Source: JAQBGV01 sp032128395 | GTDB taxonomy: Bacteria > Planctomycetota > UBA8108 > UBA1146 | Direction: 5' to 3' | Length of the DNA: 64,000 nucleotides | Assembly (NCBI GenBank): GCA_032128395.1 | Contig: JAQBGV010000193.1 | Span: 1-64,000 of the forward strand | Shown here: positions 52,701-61,775 of the stretch, piece after piece | Numbering within the stretch: the stretch's first letter is position 1 | Layout of the letters: the number at the start of each line of letters is the position of its first letter | Notes under the pieces: generated by a model | What the model was told of the DNA's origin: nothing | The model's input: the letters and a program-made list of their open reading frames with translations, nothing else | Databases searched by the model: none | Program-made: the position numbers and the translations under genes

Positions 52701-53945
52701 TCGGAAGGACCCCGCCAGGTCGGTGCGTACCCGGAAGGTGCGGGCATTCTCGCGGATGGTCAGCTCGATGGTCGTGAGCGCGACCGGATCGCCGTCCGCA
52801 TCGACGAGCTCGAACGTCTCGATCGTCTCCGGAACCAGATGGAGCGTGTAGATCGGAACGGGGGTCCCGGTCGCATCCACTCCATCTTCATCCACTTCCC
52901 CGGCCCACATCGGGCGCGGCAGCCAGTGCGGGTACGGCACGATCAGAGGGTCGATCAACTGGAGTTCTTCGACCCCGTGAATGTACGTGATTCGACCAAA
53001 GGCATCGGTGGTCCTCAGCGCGACCTCCTCGTTCTCGAGGCGGAGCAGGCTCGGACCCTCTTCGGGGAGGTACGGATCCGCGCGTCGCCGGCTGCGCACC
53101 GTCGCACCTGGGAACGGGTTCCGATCCCCATCGACGAAGAAGGTCTCCGTGAGCCAAGTGCGCCTGAGGGGGATCCGCAGGAACGGCCACTCCCCGCCGA
53201 GGGTGCACTCTTCTTCGACGAGCGCGACGCCGGGCGCAAACTCCTCGGCGACGACCTCGACGCGGATCCGCGTCCGTGGGTCCTCGGGTCGGAACACGGG
53301 GATCTGGAAGCGGCCGCTCGGATCGGTGATCGCCTCGACCACCGCCTCGGGCGAGAACGCTGGATACCCGTTCGGCTGATCGCTGAATGTGATGCGGAGC
53401 GCCGCTCCGGTGATCGGGGAACCGGTAGCCGCATCGACGACGACCCCCGCGGCCTGGAGATCGATCGGAGGGCGAGTCGGGGATGGACCACGACCGGGTC
53501 GATCGAGGATGGTCCCGGGGGGGATGCGCGTCCCGTCGATGAACACGCCCCGGCCGCCGACTATGATCTTGTCGCTTCCGAACCGGAGGTCGGACCCGGC
53601 GGGGATCCCGTACGGTCCAAAGACACTCTCGGTGGTCGCCCGCACCTGCAACTCACCCTCGTCGAGGATCGGCACCCCTTCCTCGAAGTGAAAGGTCGAT
53701 CCCGGTTCGACCTCGACGACGAGACCCGGTTGCTCGATCGAGAACCCGGTCGGAGTGAGATAACCGCCGTCGTCCGTTCGCTGGACCTCGCCATCCAGAT
53801 AGCTCCACCCTTCGACCGTGATCAGCGTGGTGCGTGGGGAGGGGGCGACGCGGCGATCTTCGCGGGTGGTCAGGGCGATGAAGAGGATGGCGCCGACCGT
53901 GACCGTGGATCCGAGAACGAGCGCAACGATCCGAGGTGCGGACAT
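49782..53945 (-). CDS. Giant membrane-anchored protein with carboxypeptidase-regulatory-like domains
   Basis: A 1387-residue protein. One N-terminal membrane helix (IVALVLGSTVTVGAILFIAL) is followed by a very long extracytoplasmic part. The recognisable pieces are carboxypeptidase-regulatory/SdrD-B-like beta-sandwiches (AAGVVVDAATGSPITGAAL near residue 160; GVVLLDGGEGAAGAEVVL). Many unassigned beta-rich modules lie between them. No enzyme motif was seen. ATG at 53945 is preferred (GAGG upstream); an upstream ATG at 54008 lacks a ribosome binding site. It could be an adhesin, scaffold or polysaccharide-binding protein. It ends near the PilT-type gene. Confidence 0.7.
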   Translation of the reverse strand: MSAPRIVALVLGSTVTVGAILFIALTTREDRRVAPSPRTTLITVEGWSYLDGEVQRTDDGGYLTPTGFSIEQPGLVVEVEPGSTFHFEEGVPILDEGELQVRATTESVFGPYGIPAGSDLRFGSDKIIVGGRGVFIDGTRIPPGTILDRPGRGPSPTRPPIDLQAAGVVVDAATGSPITGAALRITFSDQPNGYPAFSPEAVVEAITDPSGRFQIPVFRPEDPRTRIRVEVVAEEFAPGVALVEEECTLGGEWPFLRIPLRRTWLTETFFVDGDRNPFPGATVRSRRRADPYLPEEGPSLLRLENEEVALRTTDAFGRITYIHGVEELQLIDPLIVPYPHWLPRPMWAGEVDEDGVDATGTPVPIYTLHLVPETIETFELVDADGDPVALTTIELTIRENARTFRVRTDLAGSFRFGVAEREPKAPQLVDLPKVVTLRVLDASFRDASREFFIPGHPSRLWLDGRPAPRLSLRLVQLDDQNQPRPVPAEQVRISADLTSVHRDREGYAEFVGQLPPEGQRLIVAARDAAPVEVITPARSDQATTLDLGDLVVPARDAVSVLLSGVGPSDLEGAVLEISGEEFAASRFRTPISGGSRALVGGLDPMRFYRFRVTGPWITEVHGEFRLANEDTDVGLAIPLFTSDANRFITTGRVVGIPPWETPRYRIIERIRRGDEQDPVIRASYRLAPDGTFGSEDWVEGARLFEALALGSGALFADAEPRGRTEPGYVMLGTLAPTEPRVARFYFRIEGAGPTLPPEAWLEGFQDRDHEVVDLVRQFPIGKPPYLEARFLLPGEYALHWESIEEEDGVYPLVVTVDGRFSEAMIELPAAERNEVIVTVLSASGMPVANALVTSTPIDPNLGEGTPSGGEELGAGIYLIETVYDVPNRIHVEPPTSERIPMYVTVPAGGEITRPIQLVRAASLASELRDLGQRRLDGTGRVIPIVAPAGKEWPEGTTIRYGETAPFSLDHGRFKVGGLASGIHIREIRHDSTATATVVILDLAPGENEAEPFFLEERRTLKGVVLLDGGEGAAGAEVVLMHPSAAHRYPGRDLDPRNIRRRVESGAGGVFSIDLTGIDRNAVLALVAKMPGSTPAVLSPVDLDGPPATLFLADGNELVIAAIRQGSGSDPLQDRFRLSFISDDPEEGKIDLGEILTREPTTYRDVRPGRYQLDWGPTALPAGIVGPSAETAVIPGFRKNLRLEIDADFRPAIARLNGKLLDSGFAIVTDDPSDPGRLRAAPVRNGRVQLPLPSGASTVCISLIPQSASRHTLDFEVGTARPIPLSGGELLGGDPIQIERDAYDLIFQLGESVLNDPDAWIELPRWVWRGREWRTDGTIALRARARLVVPLLSPGFYPYKAVSRGPGGWSIHLGAEIVDDDVTILVSH

Positions 53946-54177
53946 GTCGGGACCTCGCTCCAGGGTGGGTCGGTCGATACGCTCGGTCGCGCTGGGTATT
54001 CGGTTCATTCACCGACTTGGGCTCAGCGCCCGATGATGAACCGTTGCCGCTCAACCTCAAGGGATCACCCAGGTTGGGCGATTCTTCCGCGAGTCACCCA
54101 ACGGGGGTGGCCCGGAACGGGGACGGAAACGAGCCCGGGGGGTACTCTCCGATGACCGCCCTCAGGAAGGACACCCC

Positions 54178-54597
54178 ATGCCCAGCCCCACCGAGGAGCT
54201 GATCCGCCGTTACTTCGCCGCACTGAACCAGAGGGACCCGGAGGCGCTGCTCGCGTGCCTCGCGGACGGGATCGAGCATCAAGTCAATCAGGCCTCGGTC
54301 CGCAACGGGAAAGCGGCGTTCGGGGAATTCATCGAGACGATGCGGCGACACTACGACGAGCGCATCGAGGGGCTGGTCGTTCTGACCGACGCGGCCGGGG
54401 AGCGCGCCGCCGCCGAATATACCGCCGACGGAGCCTATCGAGTCCGCGCCGAGGGTCTCCCCCCCGCCCGCGGGCAGCGCTATTCGATCCCCGTCGGTTG
54501 CTTCTTCTCGGTGCGGAACGGCGCGATCACCCGCGTCACGACGTACCTGAACGTCGGCGACTGGGTCCGCCAGCTCGAGGCCGTGAACCAAGCTTGA
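54178..54597 (+). CDS. NTF2/SnoaL-like small protein
   Basis: A 139-residue single-domain NTF2-fold protein of the SnoaL/ketosteroid-isomerase-like group. The typical helix (EELIRRYFAALNQRDPEAL) and strand pattern (GCFFSVRNGAITRVTTYLN) are present. The fold supports isomerases, hydrolases and binding proteins; activity cannot be predicted. ATG has GGAAGG upstream. It is divergent from the giant protein gene and convergent with the propeller gene, from which it is separated by 4 bp. Confidence 0.82.
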   Translation: MPSPTEELIRRYFAALNQRDPEALLACLADGIEHQVNQASVRNGKAAFGEFIETMRRHYDERIEGLVVLTDAAGERAAAEYTADGAYRVRAEGLPPARGQRYSIPVGCFFSVRNGAITRVTTYLNVGDWVRQLEAVNQA

Positions 54598-54601
54598 GCG
54601 A

Positions 54602-56080
54602 TCAGCGCGCGGAGTCGTCGGTCGGTCGCGCATTCAGAGTGTAGTACGCATCCGGATGCAGGAGCGGCAGACCATCCGCGGAGCGGATCCTCTCCGCCCG
54701 CAGCTCGTGTACGTAGCCCTCGCGCAGACCGATGCAGCTCAGATCGACCGAAAGACCGTCATCGGCGGGGCGCGCGGCGGCGATCATCACCTGCGCACGA
54801 TCGAATTCGGGACTGCCGTATTGTTCGTGGAGGCGAAAGGTGTAGCTCTCTAGCGTGTAGTTCTGGGGAAAGGCGAGCGTTTCGATGTTCATCGGTCGGG
54901 TGAACGTCAGCCGGAACCCTCCCGGGAGCGCGGTCATCGTCTGGATCTCGGTCGGAGTCTCCCCGGTCCAGACGAGGCGCTGGATCCCGTACGATCGGTT
55001 GCCGAGGGAGCCCCAACCGCGGTTCGTCATGCCGACGAGGAGCGAAGCGTCCTCCCCCCACTCGACACGCGTGATCCCGCACCCGAACCCTTCGCGAAAG
55101 GGGAAGCAGGCGCCCTGCCACGCGCCGCCGACCTTCTCGAGGTGGACCCGCATCACCGACGCGTCGTGCTGGTCGCCGACGAAACACTGCCCGTAGAACG
55201 GTCCGAAACGCGCGCCGGTCTGGTCCCATGCGATCCCCGACGCGCTCTTCCCCATTTTGTCGTAGGGGAACCACACCGCGGGCAACTTTAGTGACGGGAT
55301 CAGTTTCGCGACCTCAGGGATCAGCATCCCGTCCGGGATCTCGCCGGGAAACGGCGCGAGCGACTCCGGCCTCTTGCAGCTCTCGATCCCGTGGGGGTGC
55401 CCGTGGAAGTCCCCCACCTCGAGGTGGGCGAGCTTGTTCGTCGGGCACCACTCGCCTTGGTTGTCGGTGTAGAAGACATCGCCCCACGGTGCGATCTCGA
55501 CCCCACAGGGGGAGCGAAGACCGGAGCAGGCCGGCTCCATCTTGCCCTCGGGCGTGATCCGCACCGCCCAGCCGCGCCAGTCGACCTTCCCGAACGGCTC
55601 ATCGCCGAACGGCTTGTTGAGGGTCACCCAGAAATTGCCGTCCGAGTCGCGTCGCGGGCCGAAGGCGTATTCGTGGTAGTTGCCGCTGATCACCCAGTCG
55701 TCGCAGACGGTCTCGTATCTATCCGCGCGGTGGTCGCCGTCTTCGTCGCGCAGCCGAACCAACTCCCCCCGGGTCACGACGTAGATCCAACCGTCGTACG
55801 CTTCGAGGCCGAGCGGCTCCTGGAGGCCATCCGCCCACAGCGAGAAGACCGGAGCGTCGCCGTAGGCATCCTCGATCCGCCAGATGTCCCCGCGCCGGGT
55901 CGCGACGAGGATGACCCCCCCCTCGGCGACGTGGAAACCACCGACCTCGAGCACGATGTCCTCGGGCGCGACCAGGTCGACGATTCGGTAGTAGGTCGCT
56001 TCGGTCGGAAGCGGTGCATCGTCGACCCCGGGTGCGACCTGGAACAAGAGCGGGAGGACGACCGCAAGACCGACGTTCAC
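54602..56080 (-). CDS. Exported beta-propeller protein (DUF7133-like, PVC dehydrogenase type)
   Basis: A 492-residue protein with a short hydrophobic N terminus (NVGLAVVLPLLFQVAPG) and a propeller fold. Its blades resemble the sorbosone/glucose-dehydrogenase-like domain of planctomycete membrane-bound dehydrogenases (for example GVILVATRRGDIWRIEDAY, YAFGPRRDSDGNFWVTLNKP, SGLRSPCGVEIAPWGDVFYT, NQGEWCPTNKLAHLE). The HEAT and cytochrome domains of those larger proteins are missing here. Instead the gene is coupled by a 4-nt overlap (GTGA) to a pentahaem cytochrome gene, which suggests the split form of the same system. GTG at 56080 is chosen; an adjacent GTG at 56083 is possible. Confidence 0.75.
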   Translation of the reverse strand: MNVGLAVVLPLLFQVAPGVDDAPLPTEATYYRIVDLVAPEDIVLEVGGFHVAEGGVILVATRRGDIWRIEDAYGDAPVFSLWADGLQEPLGLEAYDGWIYVVTRGELVRLRDEDGDHRADRYETVCDDWVISGNYHEYAFGPRRDSDGNFWVTLNKPFGDEPFGKVDWRGWAVRITPEGKMEPACSGLRSPCGVEIAPWGDVFYTDNQGEWCPTNKLAHLEVGDFHGHPHGIESCKRPESLAPFPGEIPDGMLIPEVAKLIPSLKLPAVWFPYDKMGKSASGIAWDQTGARFGPFYGQCFVGDQHDASVMRVHLEKVGGAWQGACFPFREGFGCGITRVEWGEDASLLVGMTNRGWGSLGNRSYGIQRLVWTGETPTEIQTMTALPGGFRLTFTRPMNIETLAFPQNYTLESYTFRLHEQYGSPEFDRAQVMIAAARPADDGLSVDLSCIGLREGYVHELRAERIRSADGLPLLHPDAYYTLNARPTDDSAR

Positions 56081-58809
56081 CACACCACCTCCACTTCGAT
56101 CGCATGCGTCCCCGGGGGAATCGACGCGCGCAACTCGGCGCCGTCGCTCCCCTCTACGATGCGCGCTTCCGCGCCGCGGATGATCAGGTGCAGCCCCTCT
56201 TGCGTGCGGAAGCCGTTCTCATCCGTGAAGATCTGCTTCGACGTGGCGATGCGGAGCTCGACTCCACGCTTCCCCACCCCACCATCAGCTGGAGCATCAC
56301 CCCTCGGAACACCCTGCACGATCACCATGTTGCGGACGATCGAAGCCCCCGCGGTCGAGAACCTCGGGGTGATCCACTCTTCCACGATCGTGTCGGACGC
56401 CGCGTGGGCTCGGCGGAACACCGGACGACGATCGGCGTCCTTGCGGACTCCACGGTGGCGCCATCCCGCCTCGCGGCCCGATATCTTCGGCCACGCGTCA
56501 TCCGGGTGGGCGAGCACTGCGACTGCATCACCGGGGGGAAAGTCGAAGGGGTTGCTCCCCTCCGGGGTCTCGAGTCGCCCCGCCCGACCCTCCCAGGTGC
56601 CGCGCGCGTTGATGAAATCCCCGCGCCACGCCTTCGCGAGGTGCGCGTTCTCCGCGTCGTAGGCGATCGAGATTCGCTCGGGGTACCCGCAGCAGATCAC
56701 GCGACCGCTCAGTCCCTCGAAGAACGCTCCGAACAGGATCGGTTCTTCGACCGGGATGATGTCGTAGGCGCTGCGATCGACGACGAGCCCCGCCGGGAGT
56801 GGCGCCGCGTCGCCGAGGGCGAGGTAGCTCCACGTCGCGGCGATCTGGCTTGCGGCGGTGCCGTCGAGCACGTCGGGGAAGAGCTCGATCCCCTCGGCCC
56901 AGAAGCTGGGCATCCGGGTCCCCGGGCGCTTCGACTGAGGGTCGAGCATGTACTCGAGGTACCACTTCGGCTGCAGTCGCCCTCCGGTGGTCGCCAAGTC
57001 GATCGCCGGCTCCCCGAGAGAGGGGTGTCCGGCGAAATCGTGACAATCGATGCAGCGGAAGCCGTCGCCACCGGAGAGAAGCCGCCCCGCTTCGACCGCG
57101 GCATCGGTGAACGCGGGGATGCCGCCGTCGTCGTCGCCACCGTCTTCGCGGTGGAAGAGTTCGGCGAGGTCGGAGGCGATCTCCGGCGAGTACTCGGGCA
57201 TCCGCGTATTCATGTAGGGTCGGACCGGAGCGCCCACACCGATCACTTTCTCTATCCAGTCGCGCCGGAGTTTCGCGCCGACTCCGGTCAGGTCGGGAGG
57301 GAGCCGCCCTTCGTCGCCGAGCTCGGCGGTGCCGGTGAAGCGCGGGTAGGTATCGGCGGTCGGACCGCCAAAACCCTCGCGGGCGTGGCAGCTCTTGCAG
57401 CCGAGGGAGTCCAGGGAGATCGCGAGGCGGGTCGCATCGTCCGCGGGGACACGAAAGGCGTCCCGCGAACGGAGGAGGGCGACGATCCCATCGCGCGTCG
57501 AGGGGTCGAGCGGAAACCGCGGAGCGCGGGAATCGGCCGGAGGGTCCGGGTCGAGACAACCGACCGCTTCCGCCGGCAGCGCAGCCAGGGTCGGAGCTCG
57601 CTCGGCGGAGACGCCCCGGTCATGGCACGCGGCACAGCCGAGGGAGAGGTAGAGGCGCTGACCTTGCGAACGAAGGGTGCGGTCGATCTTCTGGTCCGTG
57701 GCGCTCGGTTGGTAGGCGGCGCTGCGCACGCGGAGCGCCTTCACCGGAATCTCCGCCGGATTCGGTTGGTCGGGCCCGCTCCAGAGAAGGGAGAGCTCCT
57801 CCCCGCCACCGTACTCGAACATCGTCACCCGGATCGAGTGCCACCCGGCGTCGAGTTCGAGCGTTCCGCTCGCGCTCGACGGCGAGTGCATCCCGTCGTG
57901 CTCGATCACCGGAGCCTCGTCGATCCACAGCCGCGATCCATCGTCCGAGGTCAGCGTGAAGGTCCAGATCCCCTGCTTCGGGATGTCGATCTCTCCATCG
58001 AGCGCGACCCCGAAGTACTCTTCCCGATGACCGACGGGGAGACCGATCTTCGTCGCGACGCCATCGCGCACGGGGGTCGCCCTTTCGAGGTCGGGACCAC
58101 AGTTCGAAAACACTCCCTCGTAGTACCGCTCGCGCAGCCCGGTCACCATCCGCACCAAGGGGTTCCCGTCCGCATCCCGCGACTGATCCTCGAGCAGGTA
58201 CAGCGCGATCGCTCGTACCTCCTTCTCGGAGAGGCGGAGCGATGGCATGAAACCCGAGGGGAACAGTTCCGCAGGATTGTGGATGACATCGGACACGTGG
58301 CGATAATTCGTCTTGGCCGCGAGTCGGGTTCGCCACCCTGGAACACTGTGGTGGCAGGCTCGGCAGCCGATTTCGTCGAAGAGACGGCGGCCGAGCTCCG
58401 CTTCGCGGGGGTCCGCGCCGATCGCGCTGCGGTCGAACTTGCCGCCGCGGCTCGCGAGGAAGTGAACGAGAGCTTCGACCGAATCGGCTCGCTCCTCCGC
58501 GGGCACCCCCGCGAGAACGTTCGGCATCCTAGTGCCGGGCTTGGTCTTCCACGGATCGGCGAGGAATCCGCTCAAGTGCGCGGCGGTGTACCGCGGCCCC
58601 GCCGTGTGGAGGTTCGGGGCGGGGACCGGAGCGAGGCGCTCCGCGATCGCACCCTCGGCGCGGTGGCACGCCAGACAGGCATGCTCCCGGACTGCGCGCT
58701 CGGCAGCCAGAACGGAGCGATCGATGTGCGCATCGGGGGCCTGACCGTCGAGAGAACCGACGAGGAGAAACAGGACGAGTAGTGTGAGCGAGAACGGGTG
58801 GACCGCCAC
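56077..58809 (-). CDS. Pentahaem c-type cytochrome with PA14-like domain
   Basis: A 910-residue exported protein with five CxxCH haem-binding motifs (CLACH, CRACH, CAACH, CKSCH, CIDCH). The first two are N-terminal; the other three come after a PA14-like domain near residues 255-370 (GIWTFTLTSDDGSRLWIDEA, ELDAGWHSIRVTMFEYGGG). Similar cytochrome-PA14 proteins are known in planctomycetes. GTG at 58809 has CAGGAG five bases upstream and gives a clean signal peptide; the longer frame to 58920 does not. Its stop overlaps the start of the propeller gene, so the two probably form an extracytoplasmic electron-transfer dehydrogenase. Confidence 0.85.
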   Translation of the reverse strand: MAVHPFSLTLLVLFLLVGSLDGQAPDAHIDRSVLAAERAVREHACLACHRAEGAIAERLAPVPAPNLHTAGPRYTAAHLSGFLADPWKTKPGTRMPNVLAGVPAEERADSVEALVHFLASRGGKFDRSAIGADPREAELGRRLFDEIGCRACHHSVPGWRTRLAAKTNYRHVSDVIHNPAELFPSGFMPSLRLSEKEVRAIALYLLEDQSRDADGNPLVRMVTGLRERYYEGVFSNCGPDLERATPVRDGVATKIGLPVGHREEYFGVALDGEIDIPKQGIWTFTLTSDDGSRLWIDEAPVIEHDGMHSPSSASGTLELDAGWHSIRVTMFEYGGGEELSLLWSGPDQPNPAEIPVKALRVRSAAYQPSATDQKIDRTLRSQGQRLYLSLGCAACHDRGVSAERAPTLAALPAEAVGCLDPDPPADSRAPRFPLDPSTRDGIVALLRSRDAFRVPADDATRLAISLDSLGCKSCHAREGFGGPTADTYPRFTGTAELGDEGRLPPDLTGVGAKLRRDWIEKVIGVGAPVRPYMNTRMPEYSPEIASDLAELFHREDGGDDDGGIPAFTDAAVEAGRLLSGGDGFRCIDCHDFAGHPSLGEPAIDLATTGGRLQPKWYLEYMLDPQSKRPGTRMPSFWAEGIELFPDVLDGTAASQIAATWSYLALGDAAPLPAGLVVDRSAYDIIPVEEPILFGAFFEGLSGRVICCGYPERISIAYDAENAHLAKAWRGDFINARGTWEGRAGRLETPEGSNPFDFPPGDAVAVLAHPDDAWPKISGREAGWRHRGVRKDADRRPVFRRAHAASDTIVEEWITPRFSTAGASIVRNMVIVQGVPRGDAPADGGVGKRGVELRIATSKQIFTDENGFRTQEGLHLIIRGAEARIVEGSDGAELRASIPPGTHAIEVEVVW

Positions 58810-58981
58810 GAAGACTCCTGGTGCAAGCGGGGGACCTCGGCGTTCACCCACGAATGGCGAACACCAGCGCCTGAACCTATCAGAATCACGCGAATCGGGG
58901 AAGTCGGCGGGGGTCGCCATGGCGTTCGGTACGGGCCTCGGTCACGATGTACTCGACCTCGATGCGAAGGGAGTCTGGCCG

Positions 58982-60343
58982 ATGCAGAGCACTTTCACGA
59001 CCATGGGACGCTGCGCCGCGCGGATCGCGGCAACCGTCATCATCCTCGCCTGCCTCTCCCCCTCCGCGCTCCCCGCGCAAGAGCTGCGGTTTCCCCTCGA
59101 GAACGGACTGCGGGTCATTCTCATCCCCGCCGGGGAGATCCCGCTGACGCCGAAGTCGCGGGTGGCGGTCGTGATGCTCTTCGACATCGGAGAGTCGCAC
59201 GACTCGGAGGGTCGCGCGGGGATGGCTCACCTGGTCGAGCATCTCTATGTCACCTCGGCGGCGGGGGACGCCCCCGCACGGACCGCCGAGGAGTGGTTCC
59301 AACGGCACGAGGGACAGGCGAACGCACAGACCGGCCGGGACTACACGGTGATCGCCGCCGTCGCCTCACCGGACCGGCTCGAAACAGAGCTCCAAGACGC
59401 TGCCGCGCGACTCGGGGGGGTCCGGGTCGAATCCGCCGACCTCGAGCGGGAACTCCCCCGGATGCGACTCGAACTCGCGAACATGTACGGCGGGATCCCA
59501 TCGCTCGCGGCCCGCAACCGAGCGCACAATGCGATCGATCCGCTCCCGGGGGGCGTGCCCAAGGGCGGGGATGTCCGGCAGCTCGAGGGGATCGAGATCG
59601 ATGAGATCCGGGCGCGGATCCGGGTGCACTACGTCCCGGAGCGTGCGCGCTTGATCGTTGCGGGAGCGTTCTCGGCGGAGGAGACCCGAGCGAAGATCGA
59701 GGAGCTGTTCGGGAAGATCCCTCGACCCGATCTCGAACCACTCCCGCTCCGGAACCCCCCGAAGTCCAGGGTCGGAGAGCAGATCCAAGTCGCCACGGGA
59801 GGCGCTTCCTCCCCGCGAGTGGTCGCCCGCCTCTGGGCCGCTCCCGCACTGACCGAGGCCGGGGCGGCCGCGTACCTCCTCTACGGTGCGAAGTTCCTGC
59901 AGGTCGCGCCGGCGCACGGGGTGACCCCGGTGTTCACGCCGATCGACGACCCCCGCGTCTTCGGCGGAATCGTGACCGCCGCAGAGGGAGAGAGTGCCGC
60001 CGCAGCACTCGGTCACATCGATCGCGCGCTCGCCGCCGCCCTCAAGGTCGAGGGTCCGATCCCCCGGCAGTGGGCGGAGCGATCCCTCGACAACCTGCTC
60101 TCGCTGCGCCCACCCACCCCCATCATGATCGCGACGAACCCGTACCTCGTCGCCTTCGGGGTGGGCCGTCGAGCACAGCTCGGACTCGATCGCGATGCGC
60201 TCGTCACGGGGATCTCGGAGGCGTCGGAAGAAGACCTGGCGAAGCTGCGGGAGACCACGCTCCACTCTGCTCGGTCGGTGACCGTATCGATCGGCTTCCC
60301 CTCGACGAGTTCCACCCCGAAGAGTGAAGGAAACGAAGAATAA
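58982..60343 (+). CDS. M16-family zinc metallopeptidase-like exported protein
   Basis: A 453-residue exported protein (signal ends ALPAQE). The M16 zinc motif HxxEH reads HLVEH at residues 83-87. The third ligand is one of the glutamates E157/E164 in ELERELPRMRLEL. The C-terminal half is the second M16-like domain (IRVHYVPERARLIVAGAFSA). M16 peptidases usually act as pairs or as two-domain proteins; here only one gene is present, and one motif set. ATG at 58982 has AAGGGAG eight bases upstream. It is divergent from the cytochrome gene and convergent on mscS. Confidence 0.85.
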   Translation: MQSTFTTMGRCAARIAATVIILACLSPSALPAQELRFPLENGLRVILIPAGEIPLTPKSRVAVVMLFDIGESHDSEGRAGMAHLVEHLYVTSAAGDAPARTAEEWFQRHEGQANAQTGRDYTVIAAVASPDRLETELQDAAARLGGVRVESADLERELPRMRLELANMYGGIPSLAARNRAHNAIDPLPGGVPKGGDVRQLEGIEIDEIRARIRVHYVPERARLIVAGAFSAEETRAKIEELFGKIPRPDLEPLPLRNPPKSRVGEQIQVATGGASSPRVVARLWAAPALTEAGAAAYLLYGAKFLQVAPAHGVTPVFTPIDDPRVFGGIVTAAEGESAAAALGHIDRALAAALKVEGPIPRQWAERSLDNLLSLRPPTPIMIATNPYLVAFGVGRRAQLGLDRDALVTGISEASEEDLAKLRETTLHSARSVTVSIGFPSTSSTPKSEGNEE

Positions 60344-60383
60344 CCTCGCAGAACCGAGCGCGGTCGACACCGACCGTCTCGCT

Positions 60384-60421
60384 CCCCGTGCCGATCCCCG
60401 TGCCGATCCCCGTGCCGATCC
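60384..60421. repeat. 12-bp tandem repeat
   Basis: Three copies of CCCCGTGCCGAT plus a partial one lie in the intergenic gap between the convergent M16 and MscS genes. The function is unknown and it may be slippage-generated. Confidence 0.85.
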
Positions 60422-60490
60422 CACAGTAGCGAGAGATAGGACTGGCATCCTCTTCGGTGAGGCAGTTCCCCCCCCGCATCACGAGAAGGG

Positions 60491-61756
60491 CTACGTCACC
60501 TGATGCAGGTGCACGTCCCGCTGCGGGAACGGGATCGAAATCCCCTCCGCATCGAACTGCTCCTTCACGGCGCGCGTCACGTCCCAGAAGACATCCCAGT
60601 AGTCCGATGTCTTCGCCCACGGTCGACAGATGAAATTCACCGAAGAGTCCCCCAGGGCGTGAACCTTGATCTGCGGTTCCGGATCTTCGAGGACCATGGG
60701 GTGCGCTTCGACGATCCGCCGAAGAACCGCCTCCGCCTTGGCGATATCATCGCCGTAGCCGATCCCGAACTGCATGTCGACCCGACGCTGCGTATTGCCG
60801 GTGACGTTGCGGATCACGCCGCCCCAGACCGAGCCGTTGGGGACGATGATGCGCTGGTTGTCCGGGGTGAGGAACCGGGTCGAGACCAGGGAGATATCCT
60901 CGATCTTCCCCATCACGCCGGCCGCCTCGACCACGTCCCCGATCTCGAACGGCCGGTACATCAATATCAGGATCCCCGCTGCGAAGTTGCCGAGCGTCTC
61001 CTGCAACGCGAACCCGAGCACGAACCCCCCGACCCCGATCGCGGCGATGAACGGTCCGATGTCGACCCCGAGCACCGAGAGCGCGATGACCACCCCGAGG
61101 ATGAATACCGTCTTCTTGGCCATGCCGGTGAAGAACCGTCGCAGCCCCTCGCTGATTTTCAGCTTGCTCCGACGCAGTGCCGCGCCGGTGATCCCCGAGG
61201 CGAGACCGGCGAAGAAACGAAACACGATCAGGGTGAGCAGTGCGAGTCCGATCCTCTTCGCCCAGAGGATCCCCCCCTCCGCCGACTTCAACCAATTGAG
61301 AAGCGCTGAAGTCGCCGCGCCGGCGTCGGCGGTGTCCGCCAGGATCCCCGAGACTGCTCCGTAATAGGCTCGGTACTTCAGGCCATCGCCGCCCTTCTTC
61401 TCGAGCGCGAGAAATGCCGCCTCGAATCGTTCGAGCAATGCGGTCTTCTCGGCCGAGAACGCGGTGACCCGCTCGGTGAGGGGGGCGGTGACCGCCACAT
61501 CGTCTCCGGCCGCCCGGATGAGGATGTTCGTCTCGGCGATCTCGGCGATCTTGTCACGAACCAGTCGTTGCCAGGCGTCGACCTCGGCCACCAGTTCGTC
61601 GGCGGTCGGTGCGCGGAGCTTGTCCCCGAGATCGAGTAGAGAAATTGCTGGGTCAGCCGTCGTCTGCGGCTGAAGATCGTCGCCTTGGGCGATCGCGATC
61701 GTGGGCGAGAGTCCGACGAGCGCGAGGAGGAGCGGGAGAGCCCAGTTCTTTCGCAT
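60491..61756 (-). CDS. mscS: MscS-family mechanosensitive channel
   Basis: A 421-residue inner-membrane channel with a signal peptide (ends PTIAIAQ), an extra N-terminal coiled periplasmic region, and the MscS core. That core has three membrane helices. The pore helix TM3 reads AIGVGGFVLGFALQETLGNFAAG, which includes the glycine/alanine packing pattern. The cytoplasmic beta-domain follows (EIGDVVEAAGVMGKIEDISL, RIIVPNGSVWGGVIRN). It releases osmolytes on hypo-osmotic shock. It is upstream of DUF481 on the strand, with 19 bp between them, so it is likely in one transcript. Confidence 0.92.
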   Translation of the reverse strand: MRKNWALPLLLALVGLSPTIAIAQGDDLQPQTTADPAISLLDLGDKLRAPTADELVAEVDAWQRLVRDKIAEIAETNILIRAAGDDVAVTAPLTERVTAFSAEKTALLERFEAAFLALEKKGGDGLKYRAYYGAVSGILADTADAGAATSALLNWLKSAEGGILWAKRIGLALLTLIVFRFFAGLASGITGAALRRSKLKISEGLRRFFTGMAKKTVFILGVVIALSVLGVDIGPFIAAIGVGGFVLGFALQETLGNFAAGILILMYRPFEIGDVVEAAGVMGKIEDISLVSTRFLTPDNQRIIVPNGSVWGGVIRNVTGNTQRRVDMQFGIGYGDDIAKAEAVLRRIVEAHPMVLEDPEPQIKVHALGDSSVNFICRPWAKTSDYWDVFWDVTRAVKEQFDAEGISIPFPQRDVHLHQVT

Positions 61757-61775
61757 CGTGGTGTCCCCGATCTGA

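Noticed and set aside
56014..58782. Frame of 922 codons antisense to the cytochrome gene
   Set aside because: The opposite strand encodes five CxxCH motifs and PA14; this frame has low-complexity composition only.
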